DNA of 64,000 nt from Cordylochernes scorpioides (lineage: Eukaryota > Arthropoda > Arachnida > Pseudoscorpiones > Chernetidae). Numbering within the stretch: the first letter of the stretch is position 1; the number at the start of each line of letters is the position of its first letter. The notes below the pieces were generated by a model that was not told the origin of the DNA, ran no database searches, and saw only the letters and a list, made by a program, of their open reading frames with translations. The translations under genes were made by a program, and so were the position numbers. Shown here piece after piece: positions 1 through 11,649 of this stretch. The DNA is taken from the NCBI GenBank assembly GCA_030710605.1, contig CP092874.1:72010555-72074554 (forward strand), read 5' to 3'.

Positions 1-127
1 TTAATTATAAGAATAAATACTTTTCATATGAAAGAAGGATTCACGTCAAAGTTTTCTTGTGTGTCTACAGCTGAGGGAAGTGGTTCTCAAGTGCACTAGT
101 CCTGAACCTTCCAAAAGGCCAACGGCT

Positions 128-1200
128 GTGGACATCTACAACCTTCTGACCTCCTACCTCTGACCTGTCTGTGGACATCTACAACCTCCTACCTCTGACC
201 TGTCTGTGGACATCTACAACCTCCTACCTCTGACATACCTTTGGACATCAACAACCTTCTGACCTGTCTGTGGACATCTACAACCTCCTACCTCTGACCT
301 GTCTGTGGACATCTACAACCTCCTACCTCTGACCTGTCTGTGGACATCTACAACCTCCTACCTCTGACATACCTTTGGACATCAACAACCTTCTGACCTG
401 TCTGTGGACATCTACAACCTCCTACCTCTGACATACCTTTGGACATCTACAACCTTCTGACCTGTCTGTGGACATCTACAACCTCCTACCTCTGACCTGT
501 CTGTGGACATCTACAACCTCCTGACCTCTGACATACCTTTGGACATCTACAACCTTCTGACCTGTCTGTGGACATCTACAACCTCTGACCTGTCTGTGGA
601 CATCTACAACCTTCTGACCACTGACATACCTTTGGACATCTACAACCTCCTACCTCTGACCTGTCTGTGGACATCTACAACCTTCTGACCTGTCTGTGGA
701 CATCTACAACCTTCTACCTCTGACCTGTCTGTGAACATCTACAACCTCCTGACCTCTGACATACCTTTGGACATCTACAACCTTCTGACCTGTCTGTGGA
801 CATCTACGACCTTCTGACCTGTCTGTGGACATCTACAACCTTCTGACCTCTGACATACCTTTGGACATCTACAACCTCCTACCTCTGACCTGTCTGTGGA
901 CATCTACGACCTTCTGACCTGTCTGTGGACATCTACAACCTCCTACCTCTGACCTGTCTGTGGACATCTACGACCTTCTGACCTCTGACATACCTTTGGA
1001 CATCTACAACCTTCTGACCTGTCTGTGGACATCTACAACCTCCTACCTCTGACCTGTCTGAGGACATCTACGACCTTCTGACCTCTGACATTACTTTGGA
1101 CATCTAAAACTTTCTGACCTGTCTGTGGACACCTACAACCTCCTACCTCTGACCTGTCTGTGGACATCTACAACCTCCTACCTTTGGACATCTACAACCT
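128..1200. repeat. minisatellite, about 30-36 bp unit
   Basis: About 1.07 kb of imperfect tandem repeats built on a core reading GTGGACATCTACAACCT followed by CCTACCTCTGACCTGTCT or TTCTGACCTGTCT. A variant unit carries CATACCTTTGGACATC. Units differ by small indels, so frames shift between copies and the short open frames inside it are not credible genes. The variant units recur in a higher-order order, which suggests unequal exchange. Confidence 0.95.
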
Positions 1201-1205
1201 ACTGA

Positions 1206-1915
1206 CATCAGTATGCTACGTTTTACATTCCAGAGATATATACAACTATTCTAGAAACTGATGAAGACTAATAATAGGATGGAAGAGAGAAATATTTATA
1301 AATCTACAAATACATAACATATGAACACTGTTCAGTTATTTCGTTAGTTTACTAAACTGAACCTTTGGAAGGACAAAGTTAGTAGGTGATCTTATCGTCA
1401 GGAAATCATTGAAAACATTGATAAGGTATATTTAGTATCTTTAGCAATGAGTCGTTTTTACCACACTTAACTCACATATGTAGATATCATATCTGTATAT
1501 ATACCAAATTAAATATACATATATCTACATCATTCTATCATACTCTTAGAAGAAATTTTTGATCGTGTGTTCTACGATGTTAATTTTGTTGATAATATTA
1601 GATAACTTATGTTCTGTAAGTGGAGATGAAAATTTTAATAAAATATCAAAATTCACAATAAATTCAATTTAATTATTATTTTTTATTATTATTAACCCTT
1701 TGGTAAGATCACACCAGATCATTATGGTTGAAAGCAATAATTAATTTTAATTATAATGTTGTAATATGTTGTGTGTATAAGATTATAATCGTTTTCTTTG
1801 TATGCAAATATCAGACGCATCTAAATTGTAGGTATTATGTAGATTTATTGTCTTTTTGTTGCTTTTGTGTAATGTATGAAATATATGTAAAATAATTTGG
1901 ATAAAAGGAAAATAT
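1206..1915. other. AT-rich intergenic DNA, no gene seen
   Basis: Simple AT-rich sequence with short TATA and ATT runs. No open frame, repeat family or splice-framed exon could be supported here. Confidence 0.6.
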
Positions 1916-2281
1916 TCTAAATACAGTTACGAGCGTCATGCGTTCTTCATCTCTGTCACCGTTTGCTTTTTTTTTTTTTTGGAATGGCGCTCTCCTATTG
2001 GTTCGCTACGATGGCGCCGCCACCACTCGCTTGTTGGTTTTTGTAACTATTGTGTTGGAGCGGGTCGCTCCTTAAATAAATGCATATATTAGTTAATAAC
2101 TAAATGGAATCCTCTCTTTTCCCAGTAAGAGACGCCTACGGAAGCCAACAGTACATAGACAGATAAAGCACATAGGCTATAGTTATTAACTAATATATGC
2201 ATTTATTTAAGGCGCCAATTTATAATTGTAACAAATAGTATTTGAATAAGAACATTCAATCGGGTAAAACACGGGCGTTAA
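1916..2281 (+). mobile_element. non-autonomous Helitron, copy 1 (3' truncated)
   Basis: The left end TTCTAAATACAGTTACGAGC matches the left end of the copies at 3649 and 22715-23134 (minus). The body has the same TCTCTGTCACCGTTTGC and poly-T block, an internal inverted repeat of about 33 bases (TTAAATAAATGCATATAT and its complement), and the shared 3' block up to AACACGGGCGTT. The terminal hairpin and CTAG are missing, so the copy is 3' truncated or diverged. Confidence 0.65.
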
Positions 2282-3476
2282 TGATCCAACAGGTCCACGT
2301 GTCTAAATTAAAACACGGGCAGTTTGATTAATAAAGGTCGGTGTGAAAGTGAGGCTGGTCTCGGGCGTCTTACTGAACCTCCTTTACAGCTTGAAATTGT
2401 CTCCACGTGAGAGACTGGTCCCTCGATATCTGATTTTAAGGGCGCCTAGGGCAGACAGCCCTCTACCGCGCCAACATTGTGTTTAATTTGAAAAGGAGAC
2501 AAATTGACAAAGAACATAGTTGAAAATAAAATTGCAACGAATATTTATTTCAAATCAAATTCAAACCAGAAACCTTCCCAGTAGTATAGTAAATAATTTG
2601 CATAAGTTTCACGGCGATTGGATAATATTACCTTTTAAAAACATTCATCGTGTAAACAAACTACGTGTAAAATTATTAACCAATCAAATTCATTTATCGT
2701 CGCGATCAGTGCTACGCCAAGCGGCACAGTCCGCACTATTCAAGTAGATATGAAAAATTTAAAATGATGATTATTATTATAATAAAAAAAAAGAAAATGA
2801 AAATACAATAAAATATATGCTATATACAATGAATATGTACAATGGCGCCTCTGCCACCGCTGCAGAGTTTGATGGAAGATCGCCAAAGGGTCTCCAGCGA
2901 TTTGAAGGGAGAGAGACGAAAATCTGAACCCTTTATGGGAGGTTTGGTCAATCTAGATGCTATTGTCTCTTTATACAAACTTCCCATTTCAAATTTATTG
3001 CTTGCAAAGGGAACGATGGTACTTTAAAAAGTTTTAAATCTTTAACATAGATTTGTAGGAGTAATGACCAACTTTTTTTTCCTCAAAAGAGATTATAGCA
3101 AAGTATTTATTATTTTATTAACAGAGTATCATTTTTATGTTTAAATTTTGCTACTTTGTAAACTTCCCTCATTGCTTATCTTTTTTTGTTTATCATTCAT
3201 AGTTTTTTTTTACTTTTAAATATATTTCTGTGTCATCTCGAAGTTTGTCTTCCCTAATTTTCCACGTATATGATAAAGAGTTAAATAACTTTTAGTGATA
3301 CATCAGAAAAGAGCGAAGTTAAAAAATGTTAAGCCTTGTTCAAGGTAAACACCTGTGTATTTTGAGATAGCAGCAATTCAAGTAATTGAAAATCTAAGCT
3401 TTTTATAACGTAATTTATTTTTTTGATATAAAATGATATTCTACTGTTCTCTTACCGTAATGATAAATTAAATCAA
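2282..3476. other. unassigned intergenic DNA
   Basis: No recognised element. A 61-codon plus-strand frame at 2842-3027 starts MAPLPPLQSLMED, but it has no homology I recognise, no splice context and an A-rich leader, so it is not called a gene. AT-rich homopolymers fill 3050-3470. Confidence 0.5.
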
Positions 3477-3602
3477 CAAAATATTTTCTCACAATGAGTT
3501 TCTTTTTATTTCAAAACGCTAGCTTCCAAGCGATAATCGCTCTTCAACGGGCTTAATAAATTATTCGGAATAAAAAGAAACTCATTGTGAGAAAATATTT
3601 TG
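3477..3602. repeat. foldback repeat with 34-base arms
   Basis: A 34-base arm ending GAGTTTCTTTTTATT at 3477-3510 recurs as its inverted complement at 3569-3602, separated by a 58-base loop. The layout resembles the Penelope-type foldbacks elsewhere in the window, but no hammerhead core was found here. Confidence 0.7.
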
Positions 3603-3648
3603 TAATTTTAAAACGTTTTTCACAATTTCATCATGAATAAATTAAAAT

Positions 3649-4086
3649 TCTATATACAGTTACGAGCGTCATTCTTCATCTCCTCAGTTTTCGTCTCTGT
3701 CACCGTTTGCTTTTTTTTTTTTTTTGGAATGGCGCCCTCCTATTGGTTGGCTACGATCACGCCACCTTTGCCCCCCCATCATGCCCCCCCCCCCCCCCCC
3801 CCCCCCACTCGCCTTTTCGTTTTTGTAACTATTATGTTGGAGCGGGTCGCTCCTTAAATAAATGCATATATTAGTTAATAACTGAATGGAATCCTCTCTT
3901 TCTTTTTCCCAGTAAGAGACGCCTATGGAAGCCAACAGTACATAGACAGATAAAGCACATAGACTATAGTTATTAACTAATATATGCATTTATTAAAGGC
4001 GCCAAATTTATAATTGTAACAAATAGTATTTGAATAAAAACATTCAATCGGGTAAAACACGGGCGTTGCCCAGGTCATTCGGCTAG
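3649..4086 (+). mobile_element. non-autonomous Helitron, copy 2 (full length)
   Basis: It begins TTCTATATACAGTTACGAGC and ends with a GC hairpin (CGGGC-GTT-GCCC) about ten bases before the terminal CTAG, which is followed by T. That is the Helitron 3' signature of a subterminal hairpin plus CTRR with insertion between A and T. It has no target-site duplication and no coding capacity. Inside are a run of about 20 C near 3784-3806 and a pair of 33-base inverted repeats enclosing about 90 bases. Confidence 0.75.
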
Positions 4087-4414
4087 TAGTTTATATTCAC
4101 AACCACAGAATACGCACTATTGCATCATGCTCAAATTTAGCAATGATTGTCAGCCATTATTAGAGTTTTAGTGTCTTGATTTTTATAAAATAAATTTGAC
4201 ATTTGACGTACATCTGAGGAACTCTGGCAGCATACCTATGGAAACAAATATTTAGAGGATATAAATAAAGCAGAATGCGTGCTGAAGTATTTCACTACAG
4301 AAAATGGTGAACCAATATTTTTCTGAAAGAAGCCTCGATGTCACTGCTACCGTGCAGTCGTGTGGAAGGCAACACAGCTTGATCAAAGGTGACATAAGCA
4401 AACAGATTTGAGAG

Positions 4415-4942
4415 TTGTGGATCCAGACCTGCTGGCTCCCGAGTGCTGGCTACAGGCGACTGTCAGGGACTTCTCCGATAGCGCTCAATGCGAGCCGCGC
4501 TCCTGGACACGCAGCACTTGGGAGCCTTCTGCCAGGATCTCCTGCAGGAAAATGCCAAATCCAGATATTATGTGGAGCACGAGGCGAGACCATCGTCCTG
4601 CGGGGATCGGCGACCCCCATTACCTACCTCAACAGCAAGAGGGCGCGCCGGGCAATGGATTCGTTAAAGCTGCAGGAGCATCCTGTTGTCGAGCTTGCTG
4701 CGCGGTGGACCCTCACCGTAGATGTGCACTGCTCCATACCCTGGGCCGACTTGCTTCGCAACTGCTTATCGGGGCACGATACAGACATCGTCCTATGGCT
4801 GGCCTTTCATGCACTACCACATCCTGACCATCCTGCCTCGAGACGTGCCAACTGTGGGTCCAGTGATGGGTCACTGACCCACAGATATTTGAGTTGTCAA
4901 TCCGTGCGACCCCTGCTCCGGGAGGTGTTTGCCTCCTGCTAA
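4415..4942 (+). pseudogene. LINE ORF C-terminal fragment with zinc-binding motif
   Basis: A 175-codon frame reads like the C-terminal part of a non-LTR retrotransposon polymerase. Near its end ALPHPDHPASRRANCGSSDG and then SLTHRYLSCQS form a C...H...C pattern like the zf-RVT region after many LINE reverse transcriptases. There is no start context, and upstream sequence is out of frame, so this is a 5'-truncated relic. The clade (perhaps L1/Tx1-like) is inferred only from the motif style. Base composition is clearly more GC-rich than the flanks. Confidence 0.55.
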
Positions 4943-4949
4943 GTGCTCC

Positions 4950-5420
4950 TGGATCTGCAGGCCTGACTGTTCAGCGTTGACCTCCATCCCGAGGCAATAA
5001 AACTAACAAGTTGGCAGAGGCTTCCATCTACAAGTACCATCTTTGTCTTGAGTTGGGCAATGCCAGCCATTACATCGACCTGCCTACTCTGTGGGAAATA
5101 ACTCTTGAAGAGTGAATATGAATAACTCTTGAATGAGAGTTGGGTCATTTTCCAATTTTGAACCATGTTCATTGCCTGCGGATTGGTTAGAGTTAGATCT
5201 ATTATAATTGTTCCACGACATGTAGGATGGGCATTATTATGAATATAGTTCAATTTTTGATCATTAAACCTTGGTTTTAGTCCCACCATACTGAAGAGCG
5301 AGCATTCAGATCATCGCTTATGATCAATGGAGAAGAGTTCTATCTTATAAGATTATTTAAAAACTGTCCATGGTTATCATTGAATAGATTCGGGTGAATG
5401 TAGATACAGCAGATAATTAT
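4950..5420 (-). pseudogene. LINE endonuclease-domain relic
   Basis: Minus-strand translation of 4939-5289 contains GTIIIDLTLTNPQAMNMVQN, matching the IDLTL/SDH region of apurinic-type endonucleases of LINEs. Just upstream in another frame is DDLNARSSVWW, resembling the GDFNAKSPLW motif. The two parts are frameshifted and interrupted by stops, so the copy is dead. It lies in opposite orientation to the LINE fragment at 4415-4942 and may belong to a different family. Confidence 0.5.
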
Positions 5421-6205
5421 TGTTGTTTTTTTATGTATTGATTCTCACTGCAAATTATTTTGTAAATTCCGGTATAAGAGAAACTTTTATTTGTGAGTTC
5501 AATACAATGATGGAAGCATAGATAAATTTGGATGAGTGATGCAATGACAGGAGTTGAATAAAATACACTGGAAGACAGCCAGATAATCATTTTCTCTTTG
5601 ATGGTCAAGGAGGATCAAGAACCTTATTGTTGGACCAATAACCTTAGAGCCTGGAGTTAAGTGAGTTATTGTAGACATCATGGAGAAGGAAAGAGGGGTG
5701 CTGTTGGTCGGAAGACCTGGAAGTACCACTCAGTGTGACTTTGCTTCTTTTGGTCTCCTGACGTGGAGTGTAGCCGCTCCTATGGAGAACAGACAATAGA
5801 TACATTAGCCGGGTGTGTAGCACAGGGTGGCCCTACCAGGAGTTAAACTCCCGACATCCTGTGCTACCTGTTTACATCCTCCCGCCACTTTAAGGCTGTA
5901 GGATAGGATTTTGGGAGGGTAGTGTGTGTTATATGTTGCTAAAGTGGAAGCTACAGGATTGAGGACCATGACTGCCAACTTTTGGATCAAAACCAACAGA
6001 TGATGATGAAGGCAAAGTGTGTTATTGATGAGATTTTTAAAGTTATTTAAAAATGTATTATGGGATGAAACAGCTGCATGTTTTAGCCATTGAAACATTG
6101 TAGAGGTAGTTTGTTATAATGTGAGTTTAATGTATTATATATTTCAACTCTTTATTCTAATTAATTCTATTTTATATAATTTATTTTATTATATAATGAT
6201 AAGGC
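5421..6205. other. unassigned repeat-like DNA
   Basis: No gene recognised. A small inverted repeat (GTAGCACAGG at about 5817 and CCTGTGCTAC at about 5857) encloses a tRNA-arm-like stretch, possibly a decayed SINE head on the minus strand. An AT-rich tract and a short (CA)n run at about 6206 follow. Confidence 0.4.
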
Positions 6206-6366
6206 ACACACACACACACAATTTGGATTATAGATTATAAACACAAGGTAATAAGACCAAATCCAAATAAATAAATAGTATGTGATGTTTTGGTAACAAC
6301 GCTGTAACCGAAACGTCACATACTATTTATTTATTTGGATTTGGTCTTATTACCTTGTGTTTAATA
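6206..6366. repeat. Penelope-type foldback, copy 1
   Basis: Left and right arms share AAGGTAATAAGACCAAATCC in opposite orientation and meet at a stem reading GGTAACAACGCTGTAACC followed by GAAACGTCACATAC. The arms are the terminal repeat found about ten times in this window. The CUGANGA half of the hammerhead core is missing here, so this copy could not be catalytic. The right arm runs into the Gypsy element at 6375. Confidence 0.7.
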
Positions 6367-6374
6367 TATAATAT

Positions 6375-6590
6375 TGTAGCGTTATTTGTTGTATTGTTTT
6401 ACATAATTAAGTTTTAGATTTTGTTTGTGTTTGTTTTGCATATATTGAATTAATGATTGGTATATATATTCGTGTATTCTTTGATTTGGGTAGTCTGCTC
6501 GTTGGCAGCAATAAACGATTATTGTTCGATTTATCTTCGCCCGTTGCTTGCGATTCTTACCGTGACAAGTGGTGGAGATGCTGGGTACCG
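6375..6590 (+). repeat. 5' LTR and primer-binding site of the 6375 Gypsy
   Basis: The 193-base 5' LTR runs 6375-6567. Two bases later TGGTGGAGATGCTGGGTACC (6570-6589) is complementary to the 3' end of an arthropod-type tRNA-Ala (…GGTACCCGGCATCTCC plus CCA) with one mismatch, as expected for a Gypsy primer site. Confidence 0.85.
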
Positions 6591-6691
6591 ATACCATCAC
6601 GGATACCTCTGTCAGAAGAAGCCGTCGCCTAGAAGGCCTAGAGCCACGTTTTGATATTGACGAAAAGAATAGTCCAATCAGAAAAATATCA

Positions 6692-7839
6692 ATGTCGGCA
6701 GGAGTTAACACGGGTGTTAAAAAATATATACTTGCAAACATTTGACAAGAAACCCAACTGTGGTTAGCGGCAATGGAACGGAGGATTGTGGCAAATGGTT
6801 GAAGGATTACGAACGTATTGCGAAATCTAACTGCTGGGATACCACGATGAAATTGGCGAACGCACCGTTCTTTTTGGAAGGGACCGCTGGCCAATGGTAT
6901 GATAACAACGAAGAAGGAATAGATTCGTGGGATATGTTTAAGGAGATGTTTAGCCGGACATTCGACAATAGCGGTGTCCTTCTCAGACGCGCTAAGGACA
7001 ACCTTCAGAATCGAGCTCAGAGGAGTACAGAATCCTGTGAATCCTATATCCAAGACGTTCTGAGCTTGTGTAGGCAAGTGAATCCCGATATGACTAAAGA
7101 AGAGAAAGTGGCACATCTAATGAAAGGTGTGGTAGAAGATGTCTATCAGGTCATCTTGGTAAAGGAAATTGATACTGTTGAAGCCTTTGTCGATTGGTGC
7201 CGAAAAGTAGAGGCTTGCAAGCAGCGACGCATCGGGAAACCAAGGTTTGAGCGACTCCCTAACGTCGCAAGTATAGAGCAACCAAACTCCTCGTCCCTGG
7301 AAGATCTGATTCGACGGATCGTGAGAGAAGAAATTAAAAGTGCCCTACATTCCGAGTCTATAATGCCAGAGGTTAACTACCTGAAGAAAATTATTCATGA
7401 AGGGGGTGAGAGAAATCTGACCCCAATTGCGGAGCAGGGTACATACTACCGAGAACAACGCTGCCAATTTGAAGGACCGGCGAAACCACCCTCGTATTAC
7501 CAGCAGCAAAATTCTACAAGGCTGACAACTGCCCGAAGAAAGACTGACGAATGGAGGACGGTGGATAATATTCCCGTTTGTTTCCAATGCGGACGCCCGG
7601 GTCACGTCGCCAGGTACTGCCGAGAGCGGCGAGGGATGGTGGATCGACAGCCACCGGGGAGATACCACCCTGTCCAGAACGGTCCGCGAACGATCTATAA
7701 TACCAATGAAACCCCAGGCCGCGCAAGTTATCGAAGCCCGTCGCCCTATCCAGGTCGTGGCCGATCCCCAGCTGAACGTCGCCCCTCGATATCGCCAAGC
7801 CGACGATCTGGCCGATCACCTTATCGTGAGGAAAACTAG
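6692..7839 (+). pseudogene. Gypsy gag (frameshifted)
   Basis: The long frame from 6742 encodes about 365 residues of a retrotransposon Gag. An N-terminal part carries the ANAPFFLEGTAGQWYDN and WDMFKEMFSRTF motifs of the Retrotrans_gag family. One CCHC zinc knuckle, CFQCGRPGHVARYC, sits at about residues 279-292, followed by an arginine/proline-rich tail. No ATG opens this frame. The likely initiator at 6692 is in another frame and hits a stop at about 6743, so a frameshift separates the start from the body. Gag would package element RNA in the cytoplasm. The sequence shows a broken copy. Confidence 0.85.
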
Positions 7840-7859
7840 AGCAAGCGCCCTTCGCTGGA

Positions 7860-10800
7860 GGTAAGGTCGCTGAGGAGATTATAAATCCTCCGCCGCTCAT
7901 AGCCGCTAAACTATCACAGAATATAGTTGACGTTACTATTGACGATAAAACTTTTCCTGCCCTTGTCGACAGCGGCGCTTCGTTTTCGGTTATTTCGGAC
8001 CACTTTAGACAACAACACAAAAAGACTATGTTCAGTGACGCTGGCATGACACAGAGTTGCCGACGGGAAATATATCGTTTCCAGGGGCCGATGTACTTTA
8101 CGTTTAGAAATAAACGGATTAGTACAGCCGTTTGAATTCGTCGTTTTACCAAGTTGTAGCCACGACATCATTCTCGGTTGGGACTTCCTGGAGGCGTCGA
8201 GGGCTATAATCGATTGTGGTAGCGCTGAGATTCTGTTAGAAAAAGCAGAACTACCAGAGGATTCTTCGAGCATATTCCAAACTGTGGCCGCCGACGATAG
8301 CTTTATAATCCCCGCTGGATCTACCAAGCAGATAAACGCAATCAGCGAAGCTATACTCGGTCGTAATGGAGCCTTCGAGAATCCTCTTTCTAGAACGTGA
8401 TCTGATGGTTCCCGCCTCGATCTTCGCTGTCCAGCATGGAAAAGAGAGAATTTGGATAACCAACATCGGCACATGTGATCGAACTGTCCCCAAAGGAATG
8501 TGTATTGGAGAGATACAAGTACTGGAAGAGGGTCACCTGGCAGTCATCGGTGATGCTTCGGACACCAATCGGCAGGGGATTCTTGGACAAGAAACTCTCC
8601 AAACATTGCCTCGATGATAAGCCCTGATCTATCCATGCTTGAAAGGACCGGGATATGTTCGATACTTGGGAGTTTCAGCGGCTTATTTGAGTTTAATAAG
8701 TTTCCGTCTAATCTGACGAGCACAGCCAAGCACAAGATAAATAAAGAGGACCATCCCCCGATTAAACGCCGTCCATATCGAGTGTCGCAGGTCGAACGTC
8801 AAACCATTTAGAATGAGGTCGATAAAATGTTGAAAGGAGGCATAGTTCAGCTTTCCGAAAGTCCTTGGTCCTCTCCTGTGGTATTGGTGAAAAAGAAAAA
8901 TGGTAGTTGGCGTTTCTGTATCGATTATAGACACCTGAATAAAATCACAAAAAAGGATGTATATCCACTACCAAGGATTGACGATACACTCGATTGCTTA
9001 AGAGGGGCGAGTTATTATTCTTCCATGGACCTCCGTTCTGGTTACTGGCAGATTGAGGTGGATGAGGCAGATCGCGAGAAGACCGCCTTCACTACACCCG
9101 ACGGATTGTACGAGTTCAAAGTCATGCCTTTCGGGTTGTGTAACGCCCCAGCGACATTTGAAAGATTGATGGATACTTTGCTGAGGGGGTTGAAGTGGTC
9201 AATGTGTCTTTGCTATCTGGACAATATTATTGTGTTTTCACCCACCTTTGACAAACATGTTCGACGCCTTGAATTAGTTCTCAGGTGTTTCTCAAAGGCT
9301 GGACTTGTGTTAAATCCGGACAAGTGCTTGTTCGGAACAAAAAGACTAAGCATTTTTGGGCATCTGGTGGATGGAGAGGGCGTGCACCCCGACCCAGATA
9401 AAGTTGATGCTATGTCCAAATTCCCTACTCCCAAATCCCTCACTGATGTAAGAAGTTTCATTGGAATGTGCTCATATTATCGTCGTTTCATTAAGAATTT
9501 TGCTCAAAAAGCTGAACCACTACACAGGTTGTTGAGAAAGGACACCAGATTCGAATGGGGACCAGATCAACGGCAGGCCTATGAATCCTTGAAGCTGGCA
9601 CTCGCGTCGGAACTCGTTTTGGCCCACTTTGACGAAAAGTATACGACCGAACTGCACACCGACGCCAGTGGGTTTGGAATTGGTGCGGTTTTGGTCCAGG
9701 TCCAGGGAGGAAGTGAAAAACCGATTGGATATGCATCAAGAACGCTGTCAACAGCTGAAAAAAAATATTCAACAACGGAGCGGGAGTGTCTTGCCGCGAT
9801 TTGGGCGATCGGCAAGTTCCGTCCATACCTATTTGGGCACTCGTTTACAATTGTGACGGATCATCACTCACTCTGTTGGCTTTCGGGCCTGAAGGACCCA
9901 TCGGGAAGACTGGCCAGGTGGGCCTTAAGACTTCAGGAGTACAATTTGAACGTGGTCTATAAAAACAGTAGAAAACATCAAGATGCCGATTGTCTCTCAC
10001 GCAATCCAATCGAAGCGAATAACCCAGGGGAATATCCGAAGATGACATACCAACATTAGCTGCTTTAACTGATATCGTCGTGGAACAGCGGAAATATCCG
10101 GTAATTGTGAGAATATCGGAGGAATGTTTGAAGAACGATCAAAACTGCTTCAAAATAATCAATGGAGCTCTTTACAAGCGGAATTTCGACCCAGTGGGGC
10201 AACCGTGGCTATTGGTGATCCCCAGGCATTTGCGCCCTGACGTTCTCAGAAGTCTCCACGATAATCCAACTGCCGGTCATTTAGGGTTGGCTAAAACCCA
10301 CGATAGAATTAGGAGGAAGTATTTTTGGCCAGATCTTCTGAGGAGCATAAGAAAATATGTCGGCCACTGTAGGGAGTGCCAGCGTCGTAAACATGCTCCC
10401 TTGCGACCGCCCGGGTTGCTGCAACCGATACCACCCACCTCTGTTTCGTTCCAAAGAGTCGGAATTGATCTCCTCGGAAGATTCCCAATATCCCATTCAG
10501 GAAATAAATGGATAATAGTTTGCACAGACTATCTGACGCGATACGCTATCACCCGAGCCTTACCATCGGCAGACGCTCAGCAAGTGGCCAAGTTCGTCCT
10601 GGAGGACGTAGTGCTTAAACATGGAGCACCATGAGAAATAATTACTGACCGGGGTAGGGTTTTTCAGTCTAAACTAATATCCGAGCTGACGGGACTTTGC
10701 TCCTCGGCTCAGAGATTTACCACGGCGTACCATCCTCAGACGAATGGTCTCACTGAGAGACTTAATAAAACCCTGGCCGACATGATGTCAATGTATGTGG

Positions 10801-11339
10801 ACGTCGAACAAAAAGAATGGGACGTTATTCTTCCTTTCATCATGTTTGCTTACAATACGGCGAAGCAGGACACCACCGGATTCACCCCATTCAGCCTCAT
10901 CCATGGACGAGAAGCTGAAACTACGTTGGATACATTGTTTCCTCTTTTAAAAGATGAAGATCAAGAGGACTATAATCGAGAGATAGTGACCCGAGCAGAG
11001 GAGACGTGACAATTGGCTCGGCTACATACACTGAGAGCGCAAGAGGGCAATAAACGACTCTACGACGCCAAACATCGAGGGGTGAGCTATCAGCCAGGTG
11101 ATAAAGTATGGATATTTATACCCGTCCAGAAAATAGGGATATCCGAAAAATTAATAAAATGATATTTCGGCCCTTATAGGGTGACGAGACGCATTTCAGA
11201 GGTGACGTACGAAGTTGAAAGTCTAGACACTACTAACCGCCGTCGTAAGCCAAAGGAAATTGTGCACGTTGTGAGAATGAAGAACTACCATGACCCGGAC
11301 GAACAACTGGACCTACCCGAGGATGAGCCTGCCGTCTGA
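7860..11339 (+). pseudogene. Gypsy pol: protease, RT, RNase H, integrase (broken)
   Basis: Protease has VDSGASFSVIS (about 7960) and IILGWDFL (about 8170). RT spans 8827-9500 and contains PWSSPVVLVKKKNG and MPFGLCNAPATFERLMD, but the catalytic YxDD box reads YLDN at about 9214. RNase H has TDASGFGIGAVL, ERECLAAIW and VTDHHSL. Integrase has an H2C2 finger (HLGLAKTHDRIRRKYFWPDL), a first Asp in GIDLLG, TDRG and a Glu in NGLTERL. Breaks: a TAG at 8809, frameshifts between RT and integrase near 10060-10080, and TGA codons near 10633, 11007 and 11160. The C-terminal frame ends at 11339, just before the purine tract and the 3' LTR. Confidence 0.9.
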
Positions 11340-11374
11340 CAGCAAGGACGCTGTCCTTTTGGAGAGGAGGGCAT

Positions 11375-11567
11375 TGTAGCGTTATTTGTTGTATTGTTTT
11401 ACATAATTAAGTTTTAGATTTTGTTTGTGTTTGTTTTGCATATATTGAATTAATGATTGGTATATATATTCGTGTATTCTTTGATTTGGGTAGTCTGCTC
11501 GTTGGCAGCAATAAACGATTATTGTTCGATTTATCTTCGCCTGTTGCTTGCGATTCTTACCGTAACA
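11375..11567 (+). repeat. 3' LTR of the 6375 Gypsy
   Basis: 193 bases, matching the 5' LTR except for CGCCCG to CGCCTG and GTGACA to GTAACA. A polypurine tract GGAGAGGAGGGCAT abuts its left edge. Confidence 0.95.
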
Positions 11568-11649
11568 ATACAGTATAATTAATTTTAAATGATAATCATT
11601 TTGATTTTACAAAGGGTTTATCAGGTAGGTGTTCAATGGATACACGGAA

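Larger units (their letters stand above)
6375..11567 (+). mobile_element. Ty3/Gypsy LTR retrotransposon, full length but decayed
   Basis: Two 193-base LTRs (6375-6567 and 11375-11567) bound a 4.8 kb interior in the order gag, protease, reverse transcriptase, RNase H, integrase. The LTRs begin TGTAGCG, end AACA or GACA, and differ at two sites I could see. Flanking bases ATAT and ATAC are a possible imperfect 4-base duplication. The coding region has several in-frame stops and frameshifts. The element lies next to a Penelope-type foldback. Confidence 0.95.

Noticed and set aside
128..1200. CRISPR-like array or repetitive protein gene
   Set aside because: Units are adjacent with no unique spacers and they shift frame. 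This is a minisatellite in a eukaryotic genome.
2842..3027. 61-codon gene starting MAPLPPLQ
   Set aside because: No homology, splice context or conservation evidence; one short frame in AT-rich DNA.
3684..3989. 101-codon minus-strand frame with poly-Gly
   Set aside because: It is the translation of a C run and inverted repeat of the non-coding Helitron.
6382..7116. 244-codon minus-strand frame
   Set aside because: It lies antisense to the Gypsy LTR and gag, which have clear domain matches on the plus strand.
7514..8474. 212- and 186-codon minus-strand frames
   Set aside because: Shadows of Gypsy gag/protease in the opposite strand.
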